A stretch of 64,000 nt of DNA from Xylaria sp. FL1777 (GCA_022578965.1 MU400620.1:62001-126000), one strand, 5' to 3'. Shown: positions 12,201-25,177, counted from the first letter of the stretch. Notes: generated from the sequence alone by a model not told the origin. Numbers and translations: made by a program.

Positions 12201-13985
12201 TTATATTTTATTATGTGCTAAGAAAAAAATATATAGCTATTAATAAGCTTTTTAAAAAACTTTTTAAGCTATTAAATAAGTTAAATAATTATTAAAAAAA
12301 AATATAAAAGATTTTATTAATTTTTAACTATATATAATAGCTATTACTATTATATATAAAAAATTAAGCAATTAACTAATTAAAAGCTTAATATACTAAA
12401 AAATAAAACTTTTGCTATACTTAAAAGAAAATTAAAGCAAAAAAAGCAAGCAAATTACTAAATATTTTGTTTTTAAGCAAGTTTTAAAAAAACTTATAAC
12501 AAAAAAAAAGCAAAGTTACTTCAGAAAAAAAGCCTTTAAATTTTTCATTAATAAATCTATTTTTTAAAAAAAAGCAAAATTTAAAAAAATACTAAAAAAA
12601 GTTATTAATAATAAAAAAACCTAAAAAGCTTTTATTAAAAAAAACTATAAAAAAATAACCTATAAAAGCTAAATATTTATAACTTAACAAATAACTTAAA
12701 AATATTATTAAAAAAGCTTTTATTAAAATATTTATGTTATAATTATTAGTTGCTTTAATTGCTAAAAATCTGCAAATAATAAAAAAACTAAAAAACACTA
12801 TTTTAATTACTTTTTAGATTTTTTAGTTTTTTAAGTTATAAATGTGCAAACTATGCTATTAAGCAACAAATTTAAAGCTATTATAAAAGTAAAATGCAAA
12901 ATAATAACTTATTTAAAAGCTAAACCTTTAAAACACGTAAATTTTTTAAAAATACTTAAATTTATTAAAAAAAAAATCGTATTTTAGCACAAAGTTCTTA
13001 TAAAGATTAAATATAACAATAGCTCTAAATTTAAAAAAGAAATAAAAAATGCAATAAATACTTTAAACTATAAAATAAATTATAGTTTAGCTTACTATTT
13101 TTAGGCTTAAAGCTTTATTAAAAAAAGCTATAAACTAATAACAAAAAGCTTTATATAAATAACAAATAAAACTAAAAAAAATTAGCTAAAATACTTAAAC
13201 TTAATAATATAAGCAAATTATATTTTTATGCGTTATTATAGTTATAGCTTATATAAGCTAATATATAAAAAAATGTTAATTCTATTAATAAAAAATGTAA
13301 TACTAATATAAAAAATAATTAAGTAGCAAAATATTGCTTTTTATAAAGATTTTATTAAAGCTAAAGTTAAGCAGTTAAAACGCTACAACTAAAATATTAT
13401 AAAGGTTAAAGCAATTATAACTAAAAAAAAAAAATTAGCTGTAAAAGCTAAATCTCAAAAAAACGCTTATAAAATTAAGCAACTACTTAAAAAAAGCTTT
13501 TTTGTTTTTTTTTATAATACTATGCTTTTAATAAATAAGTTTAATAACAAAAAGCTGCTATATAAATAAATTAGCTTTTATAAAGTTAAAAAAAATATTA
13601 ATTATAAGAAATACTAATTAGCAAAACTAACTAGCAAAAAATTAAAAAGGTTGTTTTTTTTTAAAAAATTAAAGCAATTTATATAAAATAACTAAAAGTA
13701 CTAAAAACTAAAAAATCTTAACTTTAATATATAAACTATTAGTGCTATAGCTATTTACTAAAAACTAAACTAAAACAATAAAGCTTTTAATAATTAAAGC
13801 TATAACAATTAAGCTATAAGAAATAAAAAAAATATAACAAGTTATAAAAGCTTTTTAAGTTTATAAAAGCTGCAGTACAACTTTTAGCGCTTTAAACATT
13901 TTAAGTGCTAAAAAATATAATAGTTTACTTTATTTTTTTAGCTATTATACTATAAAGCGCTTTAAAAAATAATAACTAACAAAAG

Positions 13986-16800
13986 CTAAAGCAACAAATT
14001 TTTTTTTTTTTACTTTTTGTTTTTTTACTAATTGTTTTGTTTTTTATTTTTACTAATTATATAAGTTTATATAATTAAGTTATAATGCATAAAACTATTT
14101 TTTTTTGCTTAAAACTAAGCGTGTTTTTTATAGCTTTTTTTTTATTAGTTTTATATTTATTAGTTTTATAGCAGCTAGTTTGTTAGCACTTTTTTTACTA
14201 TTATGCTAAAAACATAAGTTTTTATTTTATTTTAACGTTTTTTAAATAGCTAAATAGCTTAGTTTTAATATAAATTATTATTGCTTTTTTTTAAAAATAT
14301 ATAAAAACAAAAAAAACAAAAGTAAAAACTGCTTATTAGTTTTAACTACTTAAGTTTATTTTATTGTATTAATGTTTATGCATAAGTTTTTTTACCTTTA
14401 ATTGTTTTATTACTTTTATTTAGAACTAAATAGCTTTTTTTATTCCTAGTTTAAACTATTTAATACTTAATAAAAACTTTAGAACTGCTAAAAAGCAAAA
14501 AACACTATTATTACACTTTAAAAAGTTACTAGTTTATATTTTACGCGCTTAAACTACTAATAATAACTTAAAGCTGCTATTAAGCAATAATAAGCATTTA
14601 ATAAAACAGCAAACGTTTAAGCAAAGTTTAAAGCAGGCTTAGCAGAAATAAAACTTTGCTATAAAAAATTAAGCAAAATTATTTAATTATATAAAGCTAA
14701 AAAAATAAAAAGTAAAAAAAAAACAGAAGAAAATTTAACGATTTAGTATTAATAATTCTTATTTTGTATATTTTTGATTTTTTTGTTGCAAAAGTTTTAT
14801 ATATTTGCTTTTATAAATATTACAACTTAACTTTTTATATAATAACTATTTTTTTTTTATTTATTACGCTTAAAAAAGAATTTATAAGCTATGCAATAAA
14901 AAAAAATAATTGCAAATTATATTAAAAAAAACATTGCTATATAAGCAAATCGTTTAATTTTTTTATTTTATTTTATTTTATATAACTTATTTGATTTATT
15001 TTTTTAGCTATTTTTTTAAATACTTAAGCGTTATGCTAATTTTTTAAGCAATACTAAATTATTGCTTACTAATATTACTTTTAATAAGCTAAGCAATAAA
15101 ATTAGCTTAAAAAAAACGCTTTAACTTACGTTTTAATTTAGTTCTTTTTTTAGTTAAGCAAACAAAAGTATTTTTAGTTAAAACTATTTGTTTTTTGGAG
15201 TTTTTAAACATAAGATCTTTTTTAATTATTATAGTTATTATATTAGCTTTAAGATATTTAGCTATATTACTTTTAGACTTATAAAATAAACAGTTTTATA
15301 ATTAAATAATAAACGTATAGTTAGCATACGTACTAAACCTTTATTTTAAAATAATGTAGCAAAAAAAAAAAAAATAAAGCTTTATATATTTTTTACTTTT
15401 AGCTATTATTAGTAATTGTTTGTAATGCTTATAAAATATAGCATTTTATATTTTAAACAGCTATATAAATATAGCTATAAGTTAGCAAAAGTTATAAAGG
15501 ATTTAATATATATATTTGTTTTAAAAACTGCTTTTAGTTACTTTTATATATAATAAGCAAAATTTTAAATGCTTTTGCTTTTTTATTTAGCTAAAGCTAA
15601 CTTAAATATATTAATTTGTATAGCATATATAAAAAAAATTATAACTAACTTTTTATTAAACATATTTATTACTAGCGTTATTACTAAGAATTTTAATTTG
15701 TAAATAACTTAGTGCTTAGTTATATAAAACAAAAAAAGTTAGCTAAATAAAAAAAACAAGATCTAAAGAAAAAAAAAGCATATATATTTTACTATTTATT
15801 AATAAACTTAACTTTTTAAATATTACAAGTATAACTATTTATTAGCTAAGCAGTATTAATTTTTTAAATATTAGTTAACTGCTATAATGCTTTTTAATCG
15901 TTTAGAACTTTATTAATAACGCAAAAATTGTTCTTTAAGTGCTTAATTAAGCAAGCATTAATTATGCTACTTAAAAACAAAAACTTTATAATAAAGGCAT
16001 AATTTAAGTAATCTAAAGACTTAAGCACTAAAAAAAAAGATTACAAAAAAAATCTAAGCTTTAGAACTACTTAAAAAAAAACAAATTAAAAAAAAAAACA
16101 AGCTTTTCTTTTATATTTACTAAAGCTTAAGTTATTTATTTTATTATTAGTAGCAATAAATATTTAAAAAAAGTAAGTTATAAATATATTAAAAAAAAGT
16201 TAAAAAGTAATTACTTAGCTAACTAAAACTATTTTATTTGTTTATTTTTTAATTAATACTAGCATAAACATATAAAAAATAATTATTATAAAAGCATTTA
16301 GCGATTAATAATCTATTTTAGCAATAAAATAATTAATTAATAAATTAAAAATAATATAATAAGTTTATAAAAAAAAAATGCATTAGTTTAAAAATACATA
16401 TTTTAGTTTTTTTTTTATTATATTTGCTTTATTAAACCTTTTATTTATACTTAACTTTGTTATTTTATTTACTTAATAAGTTTTAACTTTTTATATTTAG
16501 CATAAATACTTTTAGCATTTATATTTAAAAAATTTTGCAATTATTAAAAAGTAATAACTTAAATTAGCAATTAAAAATATTAAACTATATAAAGCAAGCA
16601 ATACTAATATTAATACTTATATTTTATACTTTTTATATTATTTGCTTTTATATTTTTAATTTATATTAAAATTTCTAACTTGCTTGCATTTTTTATTAAA
16701 TTATAAAACATAGCAAAAGTATATATACGCTTAAATATTATTAAAAATTGCTTTTATTATATATATACGCTTTTAATTATTACATTTTTTATTTTTAAAA
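13986..16800. other. LTR element interior, T-rich and mixed part
   Basis: At about 13986 the + strand switches from A-rich to runs of T. T-rich and A-rich patches then alternate (T-rich at about 13990-14270, 14340-14460 and 14760-15260), before A-richness returns after about 16850. A nested insertion or a region read from the other strand would produce this, but I found no terminal repeats or target duplications to mark one. No gene is recognisable. Confidence 0.3.
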
Positions 16801-18722
16801 AAATTATTAGTACTACAGATTAACTAAAAATAGAGGTATTTTTTTCTAAAAGTTTTACAAAGCTAATACTTAATACTAAAGCGTATAAATAACTAGCATA
16901 AAAAATAGCAAACTTTAGAAAAAAAACAAAAAGAAAAAAAAATAAGCATATGTATATAAACTTAACTGCTAATTATAAAAAGCTTTTTTTTAAAAACTAA
17001 CAGCTTTTTAAAAACAGCCCTAAAAAAAAGCTAATAATTATTAAAAATTTAAAATATAAAAAATATTTAGCTTGCTAGCTTTTTTTGTAAATTAAAGAAC
17101 TAAATACAAAAAATGTTTAGCTAAAAAACATACTGCTTTTTTTAGTTAATGTTTTTTTAAAATCTGTTTTAAAGTTTTATTTTATACAAAAAGAAATAAC
17201 CTTTATAAAGAATTTGTTTTTCGAAAACTTAAAAAAAAAAAAAAAAGTAGTACTAAAAAAACACTTTAGCTATACGTTTTCTAAAAATAGCAAAACTTGC
17301 TAAAACTTATTTTTAAACTTAGTTCAATAAATATAAAAAAAAGCAATATACTTAATATATAAAAAGTATTATAATAAAAAAGCGTTAAAATATTAGTAGT
17401 TTATATTATACGTAATCTTAATAAAAGTTTTTTATACTTTTAATTTATTGCTTAGTAAAAAAGCACTTAATTTCTAAAAAAAGGCTTTTATAGCATACTT
17501 TGCTACATAAAATTGCTTAGTAAACGTAAATAAAACACTACTTTATATGCTTAAACTAAAAACTAAATATTTAAAAGCATTTTTATAAGCTATAAACTAA
17601 ATGTTAAAATTTATAGCTATAAAAAGTTTTATAATATTAATATAGTACTTATTTAAGATTAAAAAACACTGTAAAAATAATAATTTTTGCTTTAATAAGT
17701 TTAACGTTACGTTTGTAAAAAATTTAATAGTTTTAGTAATAAAGCTAAAACTACATAAAGAATAAAAACCTGCAGTACAAAAACCAAATATTTAGCAGTT
17801 ATTATTTATAGAATTTCTAAAAAAACTGCTATTAAAAAAAGCTTTAAACAATTATTAAAAAAATAATAATATAAAACATTTTAATAAACTAAAGCCTTAT
17901 AATAAACAAAAGCTAGCTTATTATTTTTTGCTAAATAAAGTTTTAAAAACAATACATAAAAATAATAAAAAGTAGTAACTAAAGATTTTTTTTTTAAAAT
18001 AACAAATAGCTACTAAAAAAATTTACTAGTATAAACAAAAATATTTAAATTACTAAAAAAGGCTTGCTATTTATAGCTACTATAAAAACTTTTACGAAGT
18101 AAACACTACAAAATAAAAAATTAAAGCTATTTATATTACAAATATCCTTATAAAGCTAAACATTAAAGAATAGCTAAATAAGCGCAAAATAAAAGCTTTA
18201 CTAAACATGTTATTTTAGCTATATATAAATAAAAAAGCTAAAGCTTTAAAAATAAGTATTAAACTTAAGTATAGCTAGTTTATAAAAGATTTTTTTATAA
18301 ACTAGCAAAATATAAAGTAAGCTATAATAATTGCTATAACCCTTTAAATAAAATATCTTATAATAAAATATTGCTTAAATAATTACTAGATTACTATTTT
18401 TATTAATACTGTTTTAAAAGTAGTATATATTTTAAACTTTAAATATATTACTAATAAAAATAACAAACAAGTTTTCTAAAGATTATAAAAGTATTAAACA
18501 ATAAAGCACTTTAATATAAAGGTTATATTAAGCTATTTTATATTTTTTTGCTTTTATTAGCGCAATAATTACATATATAAGTTTATTAAAGCTTTATATT
18601 TATACTACATGTTTTATAACTTAATAAGCTAATATTTAAAAAAAAGTATTAATAATTAAAAAAGTTATAAATAGCTTATTTAATTTTTAAAAGCAAACTT
18701 TAAAAAGTACTTTAGCTTTAAG

Positions 18723-19080
18723 TTGCAAAAAGATTTACGTTTATTGCTTTTAATAAGCATTAAACTTTATTATTTTTTAAAAGAACTAAAGGCAACTTTT
18801 TTTAGATCTAATAAGTTAGCTTTTTTACTATTAAGCGCTAAAAATATACAAAATAAAAAAAAGACGCTAAAAAAAAAACTAAAAGTTAATTGTTTTGTTT
18901 TTTTAGTGCTTTTTATTTTAAAGCGCAAAAAGAGTTCCTAGCAAAAAAAACTAACAATTATACTAAAAAAGTTATATTATAAGCAATATAAAGACATTTT
19001 AGCAGTATAAAGTTATTTTATTACAAAAACTTTTGCAGATATTTTTTTTTTTAAGTATAATAAGCTAAATATAAAACTTA
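18723..19080 (+). pseudogene. Possible coding remnant near the 3' end of the LTR element
   Basis: From 18723 one + frame stays open for 72 codons to a TAG at 18939-18941. It then continues with only one stop (TAA within 19005-19015) until about 19075, giving roughly 110 codons with two stops. This is unusually open for the element. TAG and TAA are what mutation makes from CAG, CAA or TGG, so the stops may be secondary. The hypothetical peptide is rich in K, L and F and has no motif I recognise. Its position just upstream of the 3' LTR would suit the tail of a polyprotein or an extra ORF. Chance openness in biased DNA is an equally good explanation. Confidence 0.2.
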
Positions 19081-19402
19081 GCTAAGCTTAACAGTTTAAA
19101 AAAAAAAAAGTATAAACTTTTTATAAGCATTTTTACAAAAAAAACGCTAAGCATTTCTAAAGGCTTTTATTTATATATCTAAATACATAAAAAAGCTAAA
19201 ACTAGTTTTAACGAAGCTATAATGCTTTTATAAGCGCTAAAGCTTAAGCTACTTTTAAATATAGCAAAAAAAACAAAAAAGAACTTATAAAACTAAATAA
19301 GCAAAAGAAAATAATATTAACTCCGTTTAAAAAACGCTAATAAAAATAAGAAACTATATAATTATAAGTATTAAAATAAACTAAAAGTAGCTATATTTTA
19401 AT

Positions 19403-19411
19403 AAAAGAAAA
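19403..19411 (+). other. Polypurine tract of the LTR element
   Basis: A nine-base purine run (aaaagaaaa) ends two bases before the 3' LTR, where plus-strand priming tracts lie. The equivalent place for the opposite orientation, next to 5040, is not purine-rich when read on the minus strand. This is the main support for + orientation. In A-rich DNA such runs are common, so the evidence is moderate. Confidence 0.5.
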
Positions 19412-19412
19412 T

Positions 19413-19716
19413 TAAAGTAAAATAAAGTAGCTAAATAAGCTAACTAGCTAATTAAAGTAAATTTAAGCTAAGTTATATAATAAGAATAAAAATATAAATA
19501 TTATGCTAGATTTTAAAGTATAAACTTAATAATAACGCACAACAAGATAAAAATTAGCTATAGTTGCTTTATTTATATTATTAAATAGCTTTTTAATTAA
19601 TTGTTTAATTTCCTAATTTATATATGGCTTAATTGCTTAAATGCATAAGTTATGACTTATTTCCTTGCAATTAAAGTAGTATAGTAAATCTTGCGCGATC
19701 GTACTGCTTTATTTTA
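19413..19716 (+). repeat. 3' LTR (304 bp)
   Basis: This is the partner of 4737-5040. It keeps some C:G pairs that the 5' LTR lost (for example around 19695-19710, which reads gcgcgatcgtac) and has lost others. Each LTR was therefore mutated independently, and combining them gives a better ancestral sequence than either alone. Confidence 0.9.
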
Positions 19717-19720
19717 ATAT
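19717..19720. other. Target site duplication, right (ATAT)
   Basis: This is the second copy of the ATAT at 4733-4736. Copy 1 sequence resumes directly after it. Confidence 0.75.
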
Positions 19721-22700
19721 AAACTACAATTGTTTTTTTAAGTATTTATATCTTTTTTAAAAAGTACACTAGTAAACTTTTATAGAACTAAACATAACAA
19801 AATAATTAAAATAAAAAAATATTACGTTTAAAATAAATATAAAAAGCAATAGTATGCTTACTATATGCTATAAAGATTATAGTAAATAAAAAAGCTATAT
19901 ATATTTTTAGTTATATATGTATGCTATATTGCCTTTATAACTAATAGATTTTATTGCTGCAGTTTTTAATGCAACATAAATAAAATTAAACTTTATGTAA
20001 AGAATTTAATACTACATAAGTTACGTTTTATAAACAATAATATAACGGAAACCTTTTAAGTAAAAAACAAACAACACTACAAAAAACTTAAAAAAAAAAG
20101 CAATATTACATAAAGAACTAATAGTTAGCAATAATGCTATATAAGCTACTTAAAGCAATACTACATAAGTTTTTAAAAAAACAAATATTACTAAAGTAAT
20201 AATGATTTAAATTACTTTAGGTTATTTTTTTAGCATGCTAAGTTTTTTTTAAAAATAATATTATTTTATATTAGTTTTTATATACTAAAAAATAAGCTAA
20301 AGTATAATTATTATATAGTTTTAAATATTTTATTTTTAGTAGCTTTTATTAGTTTTGCTTTAGTTTTAAGTTTTATTATAGCTACTTATAATTATTAAAA
20401 TTATAGCTACTGTTTATTTCTAGCTTTATATTATTTATAACGTTTATTTTGTTTTTTTTTTTTGCTAGTTTTATTATTATTAGTTAGTTTTTTTGCTAGC
20501 TTACGTTATATAGCTAGCTTTATATTTAGCTTTTTGCATAATGCTATATATTTTATAAAGATTTTTTTTGCTAACGTGCTTATTTAGTATAACAACTTAA
20601 ATATTAGTACTAAGCTATTAGCTTTTAAGTTTTTTAGTTTAAGCTGCACTAATAAATTAACAAAAAAAAATAATAGTTCTGCAGCATTAAAAAATGTGCT
20701 AAAGCAGAATGTATATAATTAAAAAAATATAATAAGTTGCTTAGTAAATATATAAAAAAGCTGTTTAAAAAACATACGTAAAGAACTTTTGCTGCAATAG
20801 TTAAATAAATATTAAAGCATAACATTAAAGCTAAAATAAAAAATATCGCGTTTTTATTATATAAGTATTATAGCATATTAGTATATATTATAACATGCTT
20901 ATATAATAGCATTATAAACTTAATTAAGCAATAGTAATAAATATATTAATATAATAGCTATTAAAGCTTTTTTAAATAAATAACTTATGTTATTATATAA
21001 TAGCTTTTTTTTTATTATATTATAACGTAATAGCTTTAAGCAGTTATACTTAAAACTAAAGAAATTTAACTATATAGTAATACGCTTAAATAATTAAACA
21101 TAAAAAAACTTAGTTTTTTTAAAGTTTAATATAACAAAAATATAAAAGCTAATATACGCTTAACAATAATTAAACCAGTTATTAAAAAACAAGCATATAA
21201 TGTTTTTGCTAGTAAATATAGCAAGCTAAACCTTTTAAACTTTATAATACTAAAAAATAAAGCTTTTGCTTAATTAACTAGCATAATTATTTAAAGCGTT
21301 AAGCATTAATGCTATATATATAAACTAGCTTTAACGTTTATTTGTATTATAATTGCTAAAGTTATAAGTTTTTATTTTTAGTTTTTGTTGTTATATAAAG
21401 GCAAAAAATAAAAAGTTAGCATTATTAAATAGCGCTGTTTTTTTTGCTTAAAAGCTTTTAACTTTAGTTTTGCTTAAAGCAGCAAAAACTTAAAAATAAA
21501 TATAATAAACATTAAATAAACTAAAAAGTTAAAAGTAGCTTTATATATAGTTTAGCTAGCTTTTATATAAAACATTGCATTATTTTTAGTAAAAAAGCTT
21601 AAGCTTTTTAAAATATAGCTTATAAGCTTTAAAAAACTTTAGGTTATATATATAAACAACTAACTATAATACAAGCTTAAAAGTTTTGCTATATAATAGC
21701 TATACTTTATAATATTTAGTAAAAATAATAGCATAATTAGTAATGTTTTAAAAGTTCTTTAGTAATATTATTTTAAACTGCTTATTTATGTTAAGTATAC
21801 TTTATATTATATTTTGCTAAGTTACTTTTAGTTAATTTTAATGCTTAAAAAAAAATAAAAAAAGCTCTTTTAAAGCATAATTTATAAGTTAAAAAATATA
21901 CTACTTAAATATATTGTTTAATACTTATAGTATGCTATACTTTTGCACTATATTCTTTAAGCTAAGCTTTTATAACAGCTTTTTTAACTTGTTAGCTATA
22001 TAGCAATTTTAAATAGTATACTATAGCTATAATACTTAAAAAAAAATACTATTAATGTAAGTTTGCTTAAAAAAAGTAAGCAATATTTAATTAATAAGTA
22101 TATATTTAACACATTTAGTAGCAATAAATTGCTTTAGTAATATATTGCTATTAAGTAATACAAATATTGCTAGTTTTTTAATAAGCTTAATAAAGCAAAT
22201 AATACAAACAAACAAAAAATTATTTAGCTAACGTATTAAAACAAAGAAAAAAAAATTATAAGTAATAAAATTAATTAACAAAAATAAGCAAATAATTTAT
22301 TAAAAAAGCAATTTACAAAAGTTTATAGCAGTTATAATATAAAACTAAAACATATAATATTTATAGCATATACTATAATAAAGCAACATAAAAGCATTAA
22401 ACAAAGTAAATAATATGTAGTATAGCTAGCTTTTATAAAACTAAAAAGCATTAAAAAAAAAAAAAATTAAATAATACTATTTTTTGCGTTAACAAGTAAG
22501 CTTTGCTTTAATAGTATTATTTTAGTAAATTTAAGCTAAAAAATAACAAATTAAACTGCAGTAAATTAAAAAGATAAAATTTTTTTATAAGTGTTTATAT
22601 ATATTGCTTATAAAAATTATACGATTTAACTTAGCATAAAGCTACTTTTTTAACTTAAAAGCTAGCTAGCATAGTTTTTATTATTTTTAGCTTTTTTATA

Positions 22701-23897
22701 TTTTAAAACAAGTATTACAAATAAAAAATTTAATAATATTCTTAAAATAAGCTATTATTATTATGCGCTTTTTTAGCTAAGCATACTAACTTATAAAACA
22801 AAGTACATAAAAGTATTATATTATTAATTAAATAAAAAGGTTTAATAATATAAAGTATATCTTAAAAAGCAAAGTTAATTTATATAGTATTAAAATAAAA
22901 GTACTGCTAGTTTACTGTTAAAAAATAGTTCGTATAAAATTTTTATAAAGCACTTTTTGCTAAATAGCTTATAGTTATATTTTTAATATTATATTTTTAT
23001 AAAAAGAAAATAAAGCTAACAAAATAGCTAAATAAATACTAGTTATATAAAGTTTTAAAATAGTTTTAAAATAGTTTTATATATTTGCATAAAATAGCAT
23101 ATTATAACTAAGTATACTAAAAAAAGCTAAAGCTTTTTATTAAAGCTTACTAAATGCTTGCTTTTATTTTAGCTTAAGCAAAACTAATAAAATACTAAGC
23201 AATAATTACAAATAAACAAAAAGCATATAAAGCAAGTAATATATAGTTCTTTATAAACTGTTTTTATATTTTAAATAGCAAGTAAATAGTTTAGTGTTTA
23301 AAAATCAGAAAAAAATAAAAAAAAACAAAATAAACAGTATTATTAAAATTATATCTAAAAAAGCTAAGCTATAAATTCTAAGTTTTATAAAGTTCTACTA
23401 AGTTAAAAATATAATATAGATTTTAAAAAAAAATAAATTAAAAAAAAAGTAAATAACTTAAATTTAATATTATTAAAAAAAATACAGCAAAAAAACAAAG
23501 CTAAATAATATAGCTATTAATGTTATATTAATAAATAATATACATTTATTAATAAATATTATAACAAAAAGCTTTAGTAAACAAAAAAAAAAGCGTAAGC
23601 TTATTAGCATTAAAAAAAATATGCTAAAAAAGAATTTATAGTACTTTTAGCTTAACATAAAATAAAAAAAGGTTAGTAAAATTATTTTGTTTTAAAAAAT
23701 TAATATAAAAAGCTAAAAAGCTTTATATAAAATAATTAGTTATATGTTTTAATATATAGCTAGTTATATTTATTACTTTATTTATAGAAAGAAATTAGTA
23801 TTATAAATTTAAAAATAGAAATAAAAACTATAAAAAGAAAAAAAATAGCTTATAAAAAACTAATTACTTTAAAACTAAAAAGAATAAAAAAGAAAAA

Positions 23898-23977
23898 GCC
23901 TTTAAAAAACGAAATATTTTAAGACTTAAAGTTTTTTTAAAGACTTTAGGTTTTAAGATATTTCGTTGTTTAAAAGC
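23898..23977. other. 35-bp-arm palindrome (copy 1)
   Basis: The left arm 23898-23932 and right arm 23943-23977 are inverted repeats around a 10-base spacer. The inner 25 bp pair with three mismatches, all of transition type. The left inner arm here is the exact reverse complement of the right inner arm in copy 3 (50651-50675), so the ancestor was a better, probably perfect, palindrome. Possible roles are an extruded hairpin, a terminator-like RNA stem or the relic of a small inverted-repeat element; none is shown. Confidence 0.85.
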
Positions 23978-24920
23978 TGTTCTAAAAGTATAAACAGGCC
24001 AATAATATAAACAAAAATAAAAAAAAACAAAAAAAACAAAAAATAAAGCATACTATAGTTGCATTAATAAAAATAAAAGTATAAAATTTGTTTTTATATA
24101 TAATAATATACATTATTAAATAAAAAAGAAAACTGCTAGTTAAGCTAATTATAATAAACTAGTAATAAAAAAAGAAAAGTAAAAACAAAAAAACAATGCT
24201 TACTAAAAATAAAAGCTTTGCTAGCAATAAAAACAAAAAGATTTTGCTGTAATAAAGTAAAAAAAAAGTTAAGCAATAAAACAATAAGCTTATTTAAAAT
24301 ATAAAGCATAAAAAATAAAAGAAAAATTAAAAAAAAAGAAATAACTAGTTTTAAAGCGTTTAAAACAGTATTATTACTTTTGTTGCTATTAAAAAAGCTT
24401 AAGTTATTAGAACTAAAGAAACTTTAAAATAAAAAACGGGCAAAAAAAGCAAAAAAAAAAAAAAGTTCTAATTTAAGCAGTTTAAAATTTATAATATTGC
24501 TATTGTTTAAATTTAAAAAAGTAAAGCTATTTATATATAGCAGTTCTAAAAATTGCTTAAACAAAAAAGTAAAAAATAGCAATAATACTTAAAAATAAAA
24601 AAAAAAAGTTAAGTACTTAAAAATAAAACGTTCGTAAAAAAAAAAAAAAAAAATAAGCAAAATTAGCTGCAAATAAAATAATAGTAGTACAAAAGCAAAT
24701 TAAAAGTTAAAAGTAATAAAATAAAAGCATAAAAATATATAAGTGCTAAAATGTTTTTATTAAAAAACAGGTTAAAAAAAAAATATAAAATTAATTAAAA
24801 AATTAAGCAGCTTTTTGTTTTAGTTTAATAATTTGTTATGCTTAAGCTTTTTTGCGTTTTTGCTAATTATATTTAGCAGCTAATAAAAACATAATAATTA
24901 AGCTACAAAAAAAACAGTAA

Positions 24921-25052
24921 AGCAAGTAAAAATAGCAATACAACAAGTAAAAGCGCTAAAAAAAAGCAAGCAAAAATAGCAATATAACAAGTAAAAGCGC
25001 TAAAAAAAAGCTAAAAAAGCACTAAACAAGCATTAAACAAGCACTAAAAAAT
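24921..25052. repeat. 44-bp tandem pair and 11-bp repeats (copy 1)
   Basis: Units beginning agcaag[c/t]aaaaatagc start at 24921 and 24965, each containing aagcgctaaaaaaaa. Three 11-bp units gcactaaacaa follow from about 25019. Confidence 0.85.
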
Positions 25053-25117
25053 AAGCTTAATAATAGCGCATAATTTAAAAAAAAACAAGCTATAATAAAA
25101 ATATAAATATAATAAGA

Positions 25118-25119
<2 letters not shown>

Positions 25120-25176
<57 letters not shown>
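25120..25176. repeat. Poly(A) run, 57 bases (copy 1)
   Basis: This is an uninterrupted run of 57 A. The same place has 24 A in copy 2 and two shorter runs split by a G in copy 3. It is a homopolymer that varied in length after the array formed. A poly(A) tail of a non-LTR element is possible, but no target duplication or element body was found beside it. Confidence 0.9.

Positions 25177-25177
<1 letters not shown>

Larger units (their letters stand above)
5041..13985 (+). other. LTR element interior, A-rich part, no readable ORF
   Basis: The + strand is visibly richer in A than T for most of this stretch, as is common on the coding strand of LTR retrotransposons, so gag-pol remnants could lie here. 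Every frame is broken by frequent TAA and TAG, which mutation makes from CAA, CAG and TGG. A patch near 9950-10010 translates to something loosely like the G-L-x-N-x-P stretch of reverse transcriptases, but it is off by a residue and no Y-x-D-D partner follows, so I do not call it. The only internal repeat I note is at 6168-6236. Confidence 0.4.
16850..19412 (+). other. LTR element interior, A-rich 3' part
   Basis: This is A-rich + strand up to the purine tract. Apart from the weak open stretch at 18723-19080 there is no readable frame or motif. Confidence 0.4.
4737..19716 (+). mobile_element. 15-kb LTR retrotransposon, heavily mutated, inserted in copy 1
   Basis: Two direct 304-bp LTRs (4737-5040 and 19413-19716) bound a 14,372-bp interior. 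ATAT flanks the element on both sides (4733-4736 and 19717-19720), while the uninterrupted copies have it once. The LTR ends form a short imperfect inverted repeat (taaagtaaag / ctttatttta), which transitions could derive from the usual TG...CA. A purine run just before the right LTR (19403-19411) and a TAG at 5042, which could be a mutated TGG primer-binding start, favour + orientation. The interior is riddled with stops and no gag, protease, reverse transcriptase, RNase H or integrase motif can be read with confidence, so I cannot say Gypsy or Copia. The size is about twice that of common fungal LTR elements, so nested insertions or extra cargo are possible. It is non-functional. Confidence 0.9.

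Noticed and set aside
12592..12798. Minus-strand open stretch inside the LTR element.
   Set aside because: It is short, rich in I, F, L and N, lies antisense to the inferred element orientation and has no recognisable motif.
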